A stretch of 64,000 nt of DNA from the NCBI GenBank assembly GCA_964612185.1, contig CAZTCR010000011.1:1-64000 (forward strand), in the 5' to 3' direction. Each line of letters opens with the position of its first letter. Position 1 is the first letter of the stretch. Below, piece by piece: positions 33,682 through 43,945 of this stretch. The position numbers and the translations under genes are program-made. The notes below the pieces were generated by a model that was not told where the DNA came from, ran no database searches, and was given only the letters and a program-made list of their open reading frames with translations. This DNA is from UBA1447 sp964612185. Lineage in GTDB: Bacteria > Bacillota > Clostridia > Oscillospirales > Acutalibacteraceae.

Positions 33682-34572
33682 ATGAAAAACATGCCGGTTA
33701 AAAAAATCAAATTAACATCTTCACAGGTGAAGGAAATACTGCTGGATAATCTTTTATGGTTTTCCGGTTGCGCCTTATACACGGCATCCATACTGATATT
33801 CGCTGTCCCGAACGGCATCGCGCAAAGCGGTCTTACGGGCGTTTCTATTATGCTCAACAGCTTGCTGAACACACCGGTCGGTCTGACCTACTTATTGCTG
33901 AACATTCCGCTGATACTGGCAGCCTGGCTGTTTTTGGGGTGGAAGTTTGTCGCGAAAACGCTGTGGGTGACGGTCATCGTCTCAGTCATGTTTGATGTGA
34001 TGACGCCATTTTTGCCTGCTTATACGGGGGACAAACTCCTGTCCGCTTTTTTTTGCGGCGCGCTGTCCGGCGCGGGGCTTGCGCTGGTGTTTATGCGGGG
34101 CGCCACAACGGGCGGGGTGGACATCCTCGCGCGGCTTTTCCGCAAAAAATGGCCGCATATTTCCATGGGCCGTGTTATACTTGTTTCTGATGTTATTATT
34201 GTGGTTGCAGCCGCCTTTGTTTATCAAAGCGCCGAAAGCGCGCTTTACGCGGCAATCGTCATCTTTGTGTGCTCGCAGGTGATTGACTATGTGCTCTACG
34301 GTACGGGCAACGGCAAGATGCTCATGGTGGTCACCGACCACGCGACGGAAATTTCAAAAGCAGTGACAACCGAACTCAAGCGCGGTGTCACAATACTGCC
34401 CGTGCAGGGCGGCTACACCGGGCACCACAAAAGCATGCTGATTTGCGCGGTGCGCAGCAGCGAGGTTTCAAAGCTGAACAGGATTATCAGGCAGTACGAC
34501 GACAACCCTTTTATTATCATCTCCGAAGCGGGCGAGATTGTCGGCGAGGGGTTCAAGCTGTCGGAGAACTGA
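33682..34572 (+). CDS. YitT-family membrane protein (DUF2179 C-terminal domain)
   Basis: A 296-residue integral membrane protein with five or six hydrophobic helices (residues about 20-190) followed by a cytoplasmic DUF2179 domain (about 210-285: ATEISKAVTTELKRGVTILPVQGGYTG). Such YitT/YpjC proteins are common in Bacillota, and their transport role is not settled. The gap of 159 bases before it contains no gene; it has some repeated CATGTC words (33559, 33593). AACGCTTGGAG precedes the ATG. Confidence 0.85.
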   Translation: MKNMPVKKIKLTSSQVKEILLDNLLWFSGCALYTASILIFAVPNGIAQSGLTGVSIMLNSLLNTPVGLTYLLLNIPLILAAWLFLGWKFVAKTLWVTVIVSVMFDVMTPFLPAYTGDKLLSAFFCGALSGAGLALVFMRGATTGGVDILARLFRKKWPHISMGRVILVSDVIIVVAAAFVYQSAESALYAAIVIFVCSQVIDYVLYGTGNGKMLMVVTDHATEISKAVTTELKRGVTILPVQGGYTGHHKSMLICAVRSSEVSKLNRIIRQYDDNPFIIISEAGEIVGEGFKLSEN

Positions 34573-34672
34573 GAGCGGCCTTATACAACTGAGGGCTTCC
34601 GCTCGGCTTGACAAACAGGATTCCTGATGCTATTATTTTCTTCAGAAATAAATCATATAGAGGCGGTTATTT

Positions 34673-35401
34673 ATGTCCGGACATTCCAAGTGGAGCACCA
34701 TCAAGCGCAAAAAAGAAAAAACAGACAGCCAGCGCGCCAAGATTTTTACCAAAATCGGGCGTGAAATCGCTGTTGCCGTCAAAGAAGGCGGACCGGATCC
34801 TTCAACGAACGCAAAACTCAAAGATGCCATCGCCAAAGGCAAAGCCAACAATGTGCCCAACGACAACCTGGAGCGCATTATAAAAAAGGCAGCGGGCGAA
34901 GGCCCTGGCTTGGTCTATGAAGATATTATTTATGAAGGCTACGGTCCTTCCGGCGTTGCCATTATTGTGGAAACCCTGACCGAAAACAGAAACCGCACCG
35001 CGGCGGATGTTCGGCATTATTTCGACAAGTACGGCGGCAACATGGGGCAGCTCGGCTGTGTATCCTTTATGTTCAGCCGCCAAGGGGTGCTGGCTGTGGA
35101 GCAGGAGGGCGTTAACGAGGATAAACTCATGGAAGACGCATTGGAAGCCGGCGCGACGGACCTGTTAACCGAGGATGATGTTTTTGTGGTCCGCACGGAA
35201 CCGTCCGACTTCGGCGCTGTCAGGGATGACCTGGAAGCAAAGGGCTATTCCTTCCTCTCCGCGGAAATTGAGTATGTGCCGTCCGTCTACACCAAACTGA
35301 CCGGCGAAGACGACATCAAGAACATGTCCAAAATGCTGGAGATGTTTGACGATAACGACGATGTCCAGGCGGTTTGGCATAATTGGGAGAATGAGGAATA
35401 G
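34673..35401 (+). CDS. yebC: YebC/PmpR-family protein
   Basis: A 242-residue YebC/PmpR/TACO1-family protein. Members act as DNA-binding regulators or as factors helping translation of proline-rich stretches. The hallmark N-terminus GHSKWSTIKRKKEKTDSQRAKIFTKIGREI is complete; NVPNDNLERIIKKA and GYGPSGVAIIVETLTENRNRT follow. The acidic C-terminus ends in DDNDDVQAVWHNWENEE as usual. It is followed by a terminator at 35465-35498. Confidence 0.95.
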   Translation: MSGHSKWSTIKRKKEKTDSQRAKIFTKIGREIAVAVKEGGPDPSTNAKLKDAIAKGKANNVPNDNLERIIKKAAGEGPGLVYEDIIYEGYGPSGVAIIVETLTENRNRTAADVRHYFDKYGGNMGQLGCVSFMFSRQGVLAVEQEGVNEDKLMEDALEAGATDLLTEDDVFVVRTEPSDFGAVRDDLEAKGYSFLSAEIEYVPSVYTKLTGEDDIKNMSKMLEMFDDNDDVQAVWHNWENEE

Positions 35402-35464
35402 ACAAGTGAAGCTGCCAGAAAGCAATTCACAACTCAAGTACAAATCACACAAAAAATAACATAG

Positions 35465-35498
35465 AAAAAAGAGCTGTTGGATGCAGCTCTTTTTATTT
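35465..35498 (+). terminator. Rho-independent terminator after yebC
   Basis: AAAAAGAGCTG (35466-35476) pairs with CAGCTCTTTTT (35484-35494), with a 7-base loop. The A/T flanks make it suitable in both directions. The rest of the 261-base gap before the giant gene is A+T-rich without a clear promoter. Confidence 0.9.
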
Positions 35499-35662
35499 CT
35501 CATTAGCATTGAAAGCGAAGAAATTCTGTGATACAATTTTAAATAATTGAAATTAGAATTGTTTCATTCTCCGAAAATTTATAATTTGCATGGAATACTA
35601 TGCATTTCAATCAGACTTGTTGCAGTATATTTTAATTCAATTTTGATTAAGGGGAATATAGG

Positions 35663-38600
35663 ATGAAAAAAGTATTATCTGTTTTACTGGCAGTGGTAAT
35701 TATTTTGGGAACAAGCCCACTTGAGGGATTGGCAGAAAAAAGGATGCCTAATTGGCAAAGTACCGGTATAGAAGCTTCTGCGGTAAGTATAAACGATCTT
35801 AAATACAGATTATTTAATGAGGAAACTGAAGTTGAGATAACATATTGCGATAAAGAAGTGACTGGAGATTTTATAATACCTTCATCTGTTGAAGGGAAAC
35901 CTGTAACGAGTATTGGTCATGACGCTTTTGCAGAGTGTGTTGGTATAACGCGGATTGATATGCCAAATACGATTGTGAAAATTGATGATTTTGCGTTCCA
36001 CATGTGCACAGGATTAACAAATATCACTTTGTCAGAAAACATCGAATATATTGGTGACAGTTCTTTTTCGCTATGTAACAACATGCTGACTATTAATCTT
36101 CCTAATAGCCTGAAATACATTGGTGATTGTGCTTTTTCGGATTGTAGAAGAATGACAAGTATAACCATACCTGAAAACATATTATATGTAGGTGTACTTG
36201 CTTTTGCATATTGTGAAAGTATTACAACAGTAAATTTTAACGCTTTAAATTGCAATACTATGGGTACCAACTTAAACAATAACACAGCATTTGCTTATTG
36301 TTACTCATTTGCATATCTGAATATTGGTGAAAATGTCAGGAAAATACCTAAATATGCTTTCTTAAACTGCACCAATTTATGTGATGTTATTGTGCCAGAT
36401 AGTGTTATAAGTATTGGCTATCAAGCCTTTGGTAATACACCATGGTATGACAATCAGCCTGAAGGTCCCGTGTATGCTGGCAAGGTATTGTACTGCTATA
36501 ATGGAAATATGCCTTTTGATACTGAGTTACTAATAAATACCGATACTGTAGGCATTGCCGACTATGCTTTCCAATATTGCGGTAGTAATTTGAAAAGCAT
36601 AAACATACCAAACACCGTTCAAACTATTGGCGAAGGAGCATTTAGAAATTGTGTCAACTTGCATTTAACAAACTTATCTGACAGTTTGACAAGTATTGGT
36701 AATTATTCATTTGAAAATTGCGAAGGCTTAACAGACATTGCATTTGGGGATGGTGTTACAAGCATTGGTGATTATGCGTTTTCAGGATGTATTCAGTTAG
36801 AAAACATTACAGTATCAAATGGTTTATCAAACTTGGGGGAGTATGCTTTTTATCAAACATTATGGTATGGGAATTGGCTTAATACTCAATCCGAAGATGT
36901 GCAATACATAGGTAAGGTGGCGTGCGGTTACAACGGAACTGCTCAAAATATTTCTATAAACCCAGGAACAATAAGTATTGCCCCGGGAGCATTTAGCGGC
37001 AACTTCAATTTAACAAGCATCAGTATTCCCAATAGTGTAACTAATATTGGCAGGTTTGCATTTTCTTCATGCACAAATTTGGGAAGCATAGTTATCCCCA
37101 ATAGTGTAAATATTATTTGTGACGGTACTTTTTCTAATTGCACCAGTTTATCTAGCATTACAATTCCTGAGAGCGTTACGAGTATTGGTTCTTATGCTTT
37201 TAGTTATTGTACAAGTATAACAAGTATTTCATTACCTGAAAGTATTACTGAAGTGGGAAATAATTCATTTGAATATTGTACAGCGTTATCTAATTTTATA
37301 ACGGGAGACGGAGTTAAATATTTAGGTTCATATGCATTTTCGCATTGTACTGGTTTAATAAGTGTCACAATAGGTATAAGTGCAAACCGTATTGATAGTG
37401 GCGCTTTTATAAATTGTAACAACATACAAACAATAAATTATAATGCGACATATTTAAGATTATCAAGTTCATTTTTTGAGAATGCTCCATTCTATTGCTT
37501 AAATTCGATTGAAAATTTAAATATCGGCGATAGTGTATTGAAAATAGATTTATTGCCACTATATGATTGTGACAATATAAAAAGTATTACAATATCAGAT
37601 AATGTGCTTCATATTGGGAGTAATGCATTTAATTTTTTACTTGGCTTAGAAAATATATACGTATCCGAAGATAATCAAAAATATTCATCGATTAACGGAA
37701 TATTATACAGTAAAGATAATAAAATACTTGTGCGCTGTCCAATATCGAGAAGTGATAATATAACAATTCCAAATGGTGTGAAATCTATCGCTGAAAGTGC
37801 ATTTTATTACTGTAATCGACTAACATATATTAATATTCCGAACAGCTTAACAAACATTGGAGCCAATGCATTTTTTAGATGCAGTGAACTACAGTCAATT
37901 TATATTCCGGAGCTAGTTTCAAGTATAGGCGATGGTGCGTTTAATAGTTGCTATTTCTTAACGGATATAAACATACCAAGAAGTGTAACGAGTATTGGCG
38001 ACCAAGTTTTTGACTACTGTTACAATCTAACAGTATCTTGTTATGAGGGTTCGTATGCGCTTGATTACGTGATTAACAATCATATAAGCTATAAGATATT
38101 AAGCTCAAACACATGCATTATCTCTGCTTCAACATTATCAAACACCATTTACCTAAAGTTCTATAATAAAGATAATGGCTTAGTTTTGAATAACAAAGCA
38201 ACAACAATTAACGGCGTTTCTTACATTGCAAACAGCAATGGAGAAATTCAAGTTACAAAGGACAGCAGTAGCTTGGTGACTATTGCTGTAAGCGGATACT
38301 ATGATTATATATGTGATAAAGAGATGCTTTGTAAAATACAAAACAATATATACTTAGAACCCCTAAAAGAGACTACAAAACCATATGTTTCATCAGTTTA
38401 CTATATAAATATAACAGCAGTATCCGACTGGAAGGATGCAAGCTGTGATGATATGAAAATTCCACAAAACAGTACAGAAAAATTCGAAATTAGAGTTTTT
38501 CCTAACTGGCGAAACCACGAAGCGGGTAAAATTGTTCTATCACAAGATGGGACACATAAGATTGAAAGCACAACTGGTGTGTTCAGTAATGTTGAGTTGT

Positions 38601-41600
38601 CAGATGCGTTTATCATTCACAAAAAAATATATGCATATTGTGTAAGCTCAAATGGTGTGATATCGAGAACATACGAGTTGAAAATTAGAATAGTTGAAAG
38701 CGTAACTGGTGGTTTAGCGTGGGCTGAGGGAAACTCTATTTTAACTGAAAACGTTAAACTCTTTGAAGATGTTTCTGTTATTATACCAAACTCCGTACCG
38801 CTGCTTAATGGTCAAGAGTTTGGGTTGAAAATTGGCGCATATAGCGTTAGTGTTAAGCGAGACGGTAATAAGTTCAAAGCAGCAATAGGTGTGGGACTAG
38901 ATAAAAAATATTATGAAAGTGACGATAAAATCTTTGATAAGGATGAGTGGAATATATTTAAATCAGCTGTTAAGCAGGTAAAAGAGGGCGCAGGTAAAAT
39001 AAATGATTTTAAAGGATTTAAAGCGAAAACGGCAGATAGCAAGCTGTTCGCAAACAAATCAATAAGCGCAGAATTGGTAGGATATATAGAATATGAATAT
39101 GTAAACGATTCGCCTGTAGTGACTGATATGGGTGGATATTTGAGGCTTAATGGAAGTGTTAGCAAGGCGTTCTATTTTCCTTGTGCATTTCCGGTTTATA
39201 TTGATGTTGAATTGGGGATTGAATTGAAAGCACAAGTGAATGGTGCACGCGCAACTGCAGACAATGAGTTGCCGTTTGATCTTGCAGTAATAATAGATGC
39301 TGACTTGCCATATTTGCAACTTGGTATTGCCACAGGCATTAAAGGTGTTTTAAGTGCCGGTGTTTATGGAAAGGGCGCCTTTAACACTCAAATCAGATTT
39401 GCAGATAAGTTTTATAAGTTTTCACTTAAAGCAGAAGCGGCGGCTAAAGTTCAAACACTTATATTCGAGTATAACTTCGATATTTGGGATAGTGGAGATG
39501 AAGGATATCTGCTTGGCAGCGGTACATGGGGAAAGTCTGCCACAAAAATGAATGTGAATTCTCCTTCATCTAACCCAACTGAGAAGTTTGATATTTATGA
39601 TACTTCTAACTATAATAAAATTGCGAACCGTGATTATGAAAAAAACACCAAATGGCTTGGCATGAAAATGCAGGGAGGCGCGGCAACAAATAATATTGAA
39701 CCAAGTGGCAGTGAAGCAACGACCTTGCAGACTAGTATTTATAAAGATTCGCGTCAACAATTAGTTGAGTGCAACGGTCAAAAAATGCTTTTTTGGATAA
39801 CTGACAATACTACCCGCTCACCCGAAAACAGAACGATGCTTGTCTATTCAATTTATAACGAATCAAATGACACTTGGAGCTCACCACAAGCGATAGCGGA
39901 TGACGGCACGGCAGACTTTTATCCTAATGCTGTAACAGACGGAACAAATGTCTATGTAACATGGCAAAATTCTAAGACGAGCTTCACAGTAGAAACAGCA
40001 ACGTTGGAGAACTATGCAGATGCAGGTGAAATCTGCGTTGCTAAATATAATTCATCAACGGGCACAATTGAAGCAACGCAGACGATTACAAACAACTCAA
40101 CGCTGGATACAACACCTGTTCTCGTTTGCAAAGACGGGATTGTTAAAGTCGTTTGGGTAAATAACAACGCAGGTGATATTTTCGGTCTTGAGGGCAGTAA
40201 TTCAATAAATGTATCAACTCTTTCAAACGGTACTTGGTCAAGTGCAGACATCATTAGAAACGGTTTGACCTCTATTCATTCACTTGATGTAACGCTCAAT
40301 AACAATAAACTGTATGTAGCCTATGCCTACGATATGGATAATAATTATAACGATACATCAGACCTTGAAATATTCCAAACAATTTATGATGGCACAAATA
40401 CAATTACAAAAAGACTCACAGAAAACGCAGTTTTTGATACAGCTCCTCAATATGGTACAATTGGAAACGAAACTAAGCTTTATTGGTATAGTGAAGGTAA
40501 TCTTTATACACTGAACAACTTAGACAGCTCAAACTTTTCAACTGCTTTTGCTCAGCCAACAAATATTAATGATACTTTCACTATTGCACAGACGGACGGA
40601 GATATAAGTTATATTGTCTGGTCACAACTTGTTAATGAACATGTTGAGTTTTATGCAACCGAATTCGAAGATACTGCTTGGAGTGAACCTGTTAAGATAA
40701 GCTCAACAGATAATAAGGCGCTGAATCCATCAGCAATTATTGACGATAACGGAACACTGTGTATTGCATTTAATGGAATTAAACAAGACCTTGTTAATGA
40801 AAATGGATTCACGTATTACGAGGATGGACAGACAGATCTATGTATTCTGAAAGTTTTCCAAAGTGCTAATATTGCCATTTCCAATGATAATTTAAACATT
40901 GACTGTGCCGATATTGTGCCGAACGGAAAAATTGATTTAGATGTAATTGTTAATAATGAAGGAACTGTTTCGATTGATAGTGTTGATGTAATGATAAATG
41001 ATACATACTTTTCAACTGTAGCTGTAACCCTTCTGCCGGGCCAAAGCAAAGATATCTCATTGGAGTATACTCTGCCAGGAACTATAACAAAACAAAAACT
41101 TAACCTTACCATTAAGCCATCAGGCACAGATGATTATGATTTGAGCGACAACAGCGTATCAGCAGATTATGGGTTTACAGAATTAGCGGTATCGGATGTT
41201 ACAGTTGATGATACAAGTTTCAACAAAACTATAAATTCAACAATATCTAATCAAAGTTGCATGGATACAGGTAGTTTTATTATTCGAATTTATGAGGACT
41301 ATTTATACGGAAAAATTGTTCACGAAGAAACTGTTTTAAATCTAACTCCTGGTCAGGTTTGTTTGTTTAACTATTCTATTGAAAAATCAAGTATCTCCTA
41401 TAATGGGGATACATTGAAAAAGTATTACATTGAGGTCGCTACCAACGCTGAAGAATATAAAAAAGGTAATAATAGCGAGGGTGTATCTTTTAGTCAGGTT
41501 GAAAATCAAGGGGTGTCTGTTAATCTTTTAAAACAAGAAATTGATGGCACTAATGTTAAAGTGTATGCTGCGATACAAAATGATGCGACATATACAAACG

Positions 41601-42205
41601 AGGTGTTTGCAAGAATTGAAATTAAGGATTTGAATGGCAATATTATTGGTAACTTACAAAAAAAGATTGAGCTTGAAGCAAAAGAGGTTTACACACTTGA
41701 AGAAATAGTGGCTATTGCCGGAATAAATGACTATGTTACAGCAAATGTTACTCTGCACAACTGCGGAACGGTTGAAAGTTCCGGTTGCATTATTGATTAT
41801 GGAAACAACTACATCTATGGATTAGCTAATGGAATAAATTCATTAAACGGTTATATTGATACTGCCAATGGATACGATTTATCTTTTATACCTACTCCGA
41901 ATGGTTTCGGCACAGGAAGTATTGCTAATATAAGAAAAAATGGAGGGATAGTTGAAAGCTATAAAATAATCATTTTCGGTGATGTCAACGGAGACAGTAG
42001 TATTGATAGTATAGATGCAGGCAATATTGTTGATTATGAAAACTATATTGTCAGTTGGAACCCGATAACGGATGCCGCTCTTTTTAAAGCCGGCGATCTG
42101 AACGGTGACGGAAGTATTGACAGCATTGACGCAGGCATAGCCGTTGACGCGGAAAACTATTTGGTTACCATTGAGCAAACCACCGGGTTGGCAACGCAAA
42201 ATTGA
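35663..42205 (+). CDS. Giant secreted BspA-type leucine-rich-repeat protein with C-terminal dockerin
   Basis: A 2180-residue exported protein. A signal peptide covers residues 1 to about 25 (MKKVLSVLLAVVIILGTSPL). From about 60 to 830 run some thirty BspA/LRR_5 repeats of the pattern I-P-N-S-V-T-x-I-G-x-x-A-F-x-x-C. The middle (about 1000-1350) is not recognised. About 1400-1700 has repeated W-and-S-rich beta-propeller-like units, and about 1700-1950 has CARDB-like beta domains (adhesion). The end (about 2110-2175) has two dockerin calcium loops, DVNGDSSIDSIDAGN and DLNGDGSIDSIDAGI. GGGGAATATAGG precedes the ATG. Likely an adhesin or scaffold-bound surface protein. The gene is clearly A+T-rich compared with its neighbours, suggesting acquisition. 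Confidence 0.85.
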   Translation: MKKVLSVLLAVVIILGTSPLEGLAEKRMPNWQSTGIEASAVSINDLKYRLFNEETEVEITYCDKEVTGDFIIPSSVEGKPVTSIGHDAFAECVGITRIDMPNTIVKIDDFAFHMCTGLTNITLSENIEYIGDSSFSLCNNMLTINLPNSLKYIGDCAFSDCRRMTSITIPENILYVGVLAFAYCESITTVNFNALNCNTMGTNLNNNTAFAYCYSFAYLNIGENVRKIPKYAFLNCTNLCDVIVPDSVISIGYQAFGNTPWYDNQPEGPVYAGKVLYCYNGNMPFDTELLINTDTVGIADYAFQYCGSNLKSINIPNTVQTIGEGAFRNCVNLHLTNLSDSLTSIGNYSFENCEGLTDIAFGDGVTSIGDYAFSGCIQLENITVSNGLSNLGEYAFYQTLWYGNWLNTQSEDVQYIGKVACGYNGTAQNISINPGTISIAPGAFSGNFNLTSISIPNSVTNIGRFAFSSCTNLGSIVIPNSVNIICDGTFSNCTSLSSITIPESVTSIGSYAFSYCTSITSISLPESITEVGNNSFEYCTALSNFITGDGVKYLGSYAFSHCTGLISVTIGISANRIDSGAFINCNNIQTINYNATYLRLSSSFFENAPFYCLNSIENLNIGDSVLKIDLLPLYDCDNIKSITISDNVLHIGSNAFNFLLGLENIYVSEDNQKYSSINGILYSKDNKILVRCPISRSDNITIPNGVKSIAESAFYYCNRLTYINIPNSLTNIGANAFFRCSELQSIYIPELVSSIGDGAFNSCYFLTDINIPRSVTSIGDQVFDYCYNLTVSCYEGSYALDYVINNHISYKILSSNTCIISASTLSNTIYLKFYNKDNGLVLNNKATTINGVSYIANSNGEIQVTKDSSSLVTIAVSGYYDYICDKEMLCKIQNNIYLEPLKETTKPYVSSVYYINITAVSDWKDASCDDMKIPQNSTEKFEIRVFPNWRNHEAGKIVLSQDGTHKIESTTGVFSNVELSDAFIIHKKIYAYCVSSNGVISRTYELKIRIVESVTGGLAWAEGNSILTENVKLFEDVSVIIPNSVPLLNGQEFGLKIGAYSVSVKRDGNKFKAAIGVGLDKKYYESDDKIFDKDEWNIFKSAVKQVKEGAGKINDFKGFKAKTADSKLFANKSISAELVGYIEYEYVNDSPVVTDMGGYLRLNGSVSKAFYFPCAFPVYIDVELGIELKAQVNGARATADNELPFDLAVIIDADLPYLQLGIATGIKGVLSAGVYGKGAFNTQIRFADKFYKFSLKAEAAAKVQTLIFEYNFDIWDSGDEGYLLGSGTWGKSATKMNVNSPSSNPTEKFDIYDTSNYNKIANRDYEKNTKWLGMKMQGGAATNNIEPSGSEATTLQTSIYKDSRQQLVECNGQKMLFWITDNTTRSPENRTMLVYSIYNESNDTWSSPQAIADDGTADFYPNAVTDGTNVYVTWQNSKTSFTVETATLENYADAGEICVAKYNSSTGTIEATQTITNNSTLDTTPVLVCKDGIVKVVWVNNNAGDIFGLEGSNSINVSTLSNGTWSSADIIRNGLTSIHSLDVTLNNNKLYVAYAYDMDNNYNDTSDLEIFQTIYDGTNTITKRLTENAVFDTAPQYGTIGNETKLYWYSEGNLYTLNNLDSSNFSTAFAQPTNINDTFTIAQTDGDISYIVWSQLVNEHVEFYATEFEDTAWSEPVKISSTDNKALNPSAIIDDNGTLCIAFNGIKQDLVNENGFTYYEDGQTDLCILKVFQSANIAISNDNLNIDCADIVPNGKIDLDVIVNNEGTVSIDSVDVMINDTYFSTVAVTLLPGQSKDISLEYTLPGTITKQKLNLTIKPSGTDDYDLSDNSVSADYGFTELAVSDVTVDDTSFNKTINSTISNQSCMDTGSFIIRIYEDYLYGKIVHEETVLNLTPGQVCLFNYSIEKSSISYNGDTLKKYYIEVATNAEEYKKGNNSEGVSFSQVENQGVSVNLLKQEIDGTNVKVYAAIQNDATYTNEVFARIEIKDLNGNIIGNLQKKIELEAKEVYTLEEIVAIAGINDYVTANVTLHNCGTVESSGCIIDYGNNYIYGLANGINSLNGYIDTANGYDLSFIPTPNGFGTGSIANIRKNGGIVESYKIIIFGDVNGDSSIDSIDAGNIVDYENYIVSWNPITDAALFKAGDLNGDGSIDSIDAGIAVDAENYLVTIEQTTGLATQN

Positions 42206-42245
42206 CAAAATTTAGAAGCCCAAATCAACTGAATAACATTTTTCA

Positions 42246-42286
42246 GGCTGTATTTACGACAAAACCGTAAAGGCAGCCCATTTTTT
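42246..42286 (+). terminator. Terminator after the giant surface protein
   Basis: GGCTG...TTTACG (42246-42257) pairs with CGTAAA...CAGCC (42266-42278) around a small internal mismatch, followed by six T (42281-42286). It occupies the first part of the 338-base gap. The second part (42300-42543) holds the mraZ control region, and nothing else is seen. Confidence 0.75.
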
Positions 42287-42443
42287 GTTGTCTTTATATC
42301 AGCATTGTCACGTTCGGGATGCCCTTTGCGGCGTCCTTTTTGCTGTTAATTCGCGAGAACACAACATATTGTACTTTGTTACAGGGAACACAACTATTGT
42401 AAAAAAATAGTTTTCAAAACGGATATTTATTTTTCTGAAAAGC

Positions 42444-42510
42444 TTGATTTGTGTGCAAAATGTGATAGAATAGGGGTAAATAGGGATGAAATGGGATAAA
42501 TTGGGATAAA
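42444..42510 (+). promoter_or_regulatory. mraZ promoter and four MraZ boxes
   Basis: TTGATT (42444-42449), a 16-base spacer and TAGAAT (42466-42471). Four 10-base repeats follow in phase: TAGGGGTAAA (42471), TAGGGATGAA (42481), ATGGGATAAA (42491) and TTGGGATAAA (42501). MraZ is known to bind direct TGGGN repeats at a 10-base spacing at its own promoter. These lie from the -10 end into the transcribed leader, fitting autorepression of the division cluster. Confidence 0.85.
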
Positions 42511-42543
42511 AATCTGAAAAAGTAGCAGATGGGAGGGGTAAAT

Positions 42544-42999
42544 ATGGCATTGTTCGCAGGCAATTATACGCATAACATGGACAAAAACAACAGGCTGTTT
42601 ATCCCTTCAAAAATCCGCGATTTATTGGATAAGACATTTTTACTCTACAAACCGCTCAGCGGTGCCAAATGCCTTTACGGCTATACGGCGGAAGATTGGG
42701 AAGATGCGATTCGAATACTCACAGAAAATATGACCGCAGGCGAAGAGCTGTCAGATTTAATCAGTGACGTTTACGAAAATCTGGATGTTGTTGAAATAGA
42801 CCAGCATAACCGGATAACCGTCAGCGCGGATTTCTGCAGCTTTGCCAATATCGACAAAGAGGCGTATATTGTCGGCCGAGGCCGGCACTTTGAGATTTGG
42901 AACAAGGCGGACTACGATACAAAGCGCGCGGAAAGAGACGCGGCAAAACAAGCGAAAAAGGATAAGGGCGAAAACACGGCAATCCACCTGCATCATTAA
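42544..42999 (+). CDS. mraZ: MraZ transcriptional regulator
   Basis: A 151-residue protein made of two SpoVT/AbrB-like swapped-hairpin domains. Family sequence is plain in FAGNYTHNMDKNNRLFIPSKIR (first domain) and VVEIDQHNRITVSADF (second). It should repress the division/cell-wall operon by binding the repeats at 42471-42510. ATG 42544 follows GGGAGGGG; an in-frame start at 42529 lies in that site and is rejected. The C-terminus is a lysine/alanine-rich tail ending HLHH. rsmH follows at 9 bases. Confidence 0.95.
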   Translation: MALFAGNYTHNMDKNNRLFIPSKIRDLLDKTFLLYKPLSGAKCLYGYTAEDWEDAIRILTENMTAGEELSDLISDVYENLDVVEIDQHNRITVSADFCSFANIDKEAYIVGRGRHFEIWNKADYDTKRAERDAAKQAKKDKGENTAIHLHH

Positions 43000-43008
43000 G
43001 GAGCGGCT

Positions 43009-43932
43009 ATGGAATTTGAACATATTCCCGTTCTTTTTGAAGAGGCGATTGACGCGCTTGCCATCAAGCCGGACGGAATCTATGTTGACTGTACAGCAGG
43101 CGGCGGCGGTCATACGGCTGCGATAGCGGAAAAACTCAAAGACGGCCGTTTAATCGCGATTGACCGGGACCCGGAAGCGGTCGAAATCCTGCGGGAAAGA
43201 TTGGGCAAGTTTGCCGGTGTAACCGTTGTGCGGGAAAACTTTATGAATCTGCAGGCCATCCTCACTTCGCAAGGCATTCACAAGGCAGACGGTATCCTGG
43301 CGGATTTGGGTGTCAGCTCCCATCAACTGGACAAAGCGGAACGCGGATTCTCTTTTCACAACGACGCCCCTTTGGATATGCGCATGAGTATGACCGGCGC
43401 GAGCGCGGCGGATTTGGTAAACAGCTTACCGCAAAGCCGGCTGCAAAAAATCATTTATGATTACGGCGAAGAACGCTTCGCGCCTTCCATCGCGCGGGGA
43501 ATCGTAAAAGCAAGAGCAGCCAAACCCATTGAAACAACTTTTGAACTGGTGGATATCATCAAAACCGCGATACCCGCCGCCGCCCGCAGAGAAGGCGGTC
43601 ACCCCGCCCGCAGAACCTTTCAGGCGCTGCGTATCGAGGTAAACGGTGAGCTTGAGATGCTTGAAAGCGCTGCGCTTGCCATGTTTGAATCACTGAGTCC
43701 CGGCGGCAGGCTGGCAGTGATTACCTTCCATTCGCTGGAAGACAGAATCGTCAAAAAAAGTTTTGCCGCGCTTTGCTCGGGCTGCACCTGCCCGCTCCAA
43801 TTCCCCGTTTGCGTATGCGGCAAGCAGGCAAAGGGCAGATTGCCTTTTAAAGCGAAAAAACCCACTCCGGAACAAATTGAAGATAACCCGCGCTGCAGAA
43901 GCGCGCGGTTGAGAGTAATAGAAAAAGTGTGA
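43009..43932 (+). CDS. rsmH: 16S rRNA (cytosine1402-N4)-methyltransferase
   Basis: A 307-residue SAM methyltransferase (MraW/RsmH) that modifies the same nucleotide, C1402, as RsmI encoded at 11304-12140. The SAM site is VDCTAGGGGHTAAI (residues about 26-39), with ADLGVSSHQLD and RGFSFHNDAPLDMRM typical. The C-terminal SLEDRIVKKSF and the Cys-rich CSGCTCPLQFPVCVCG segment are present. Second gene of the cluster; GGAG precedes the ATG. Confidence 0.96.
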   Translation: MEFEHIPVLFEEAIDALAIKPDGIYVDCTAGGGGHTAAIAEKLKDGRLIAIDRDPEAVEILRERLGKFAGVTVVRENFMNLQAILTSQGIHKADGILADLGVSSHQLDKAERGFSFHNDAPLDMRMSMTGASAADLVNSLPQSRLQKIIYDYGEERFAPSIARGIVKARAAKPIETTFELVDIIKTAIPAAARREGGHPARRTFQALRIEVNGELEMLESAALAMFESLSPGGRLAVITFHSLEDRIVKKSFAALCSGCTCPLQFPVCVCGKQAKGRLPFKAKKPTPEQIEDNPRCRSARLRVIEKV

Positions 43933-43945
43933 GAGGAGCTTGAAC

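Noticed and set aside
35900..38030. Possible tandem DNA repeat in the giant surface gene
   Set aside because: The periodicity is at protein level (BspA-type LRR); the DNA copies are too divergent to count as a nucleotide repeat.
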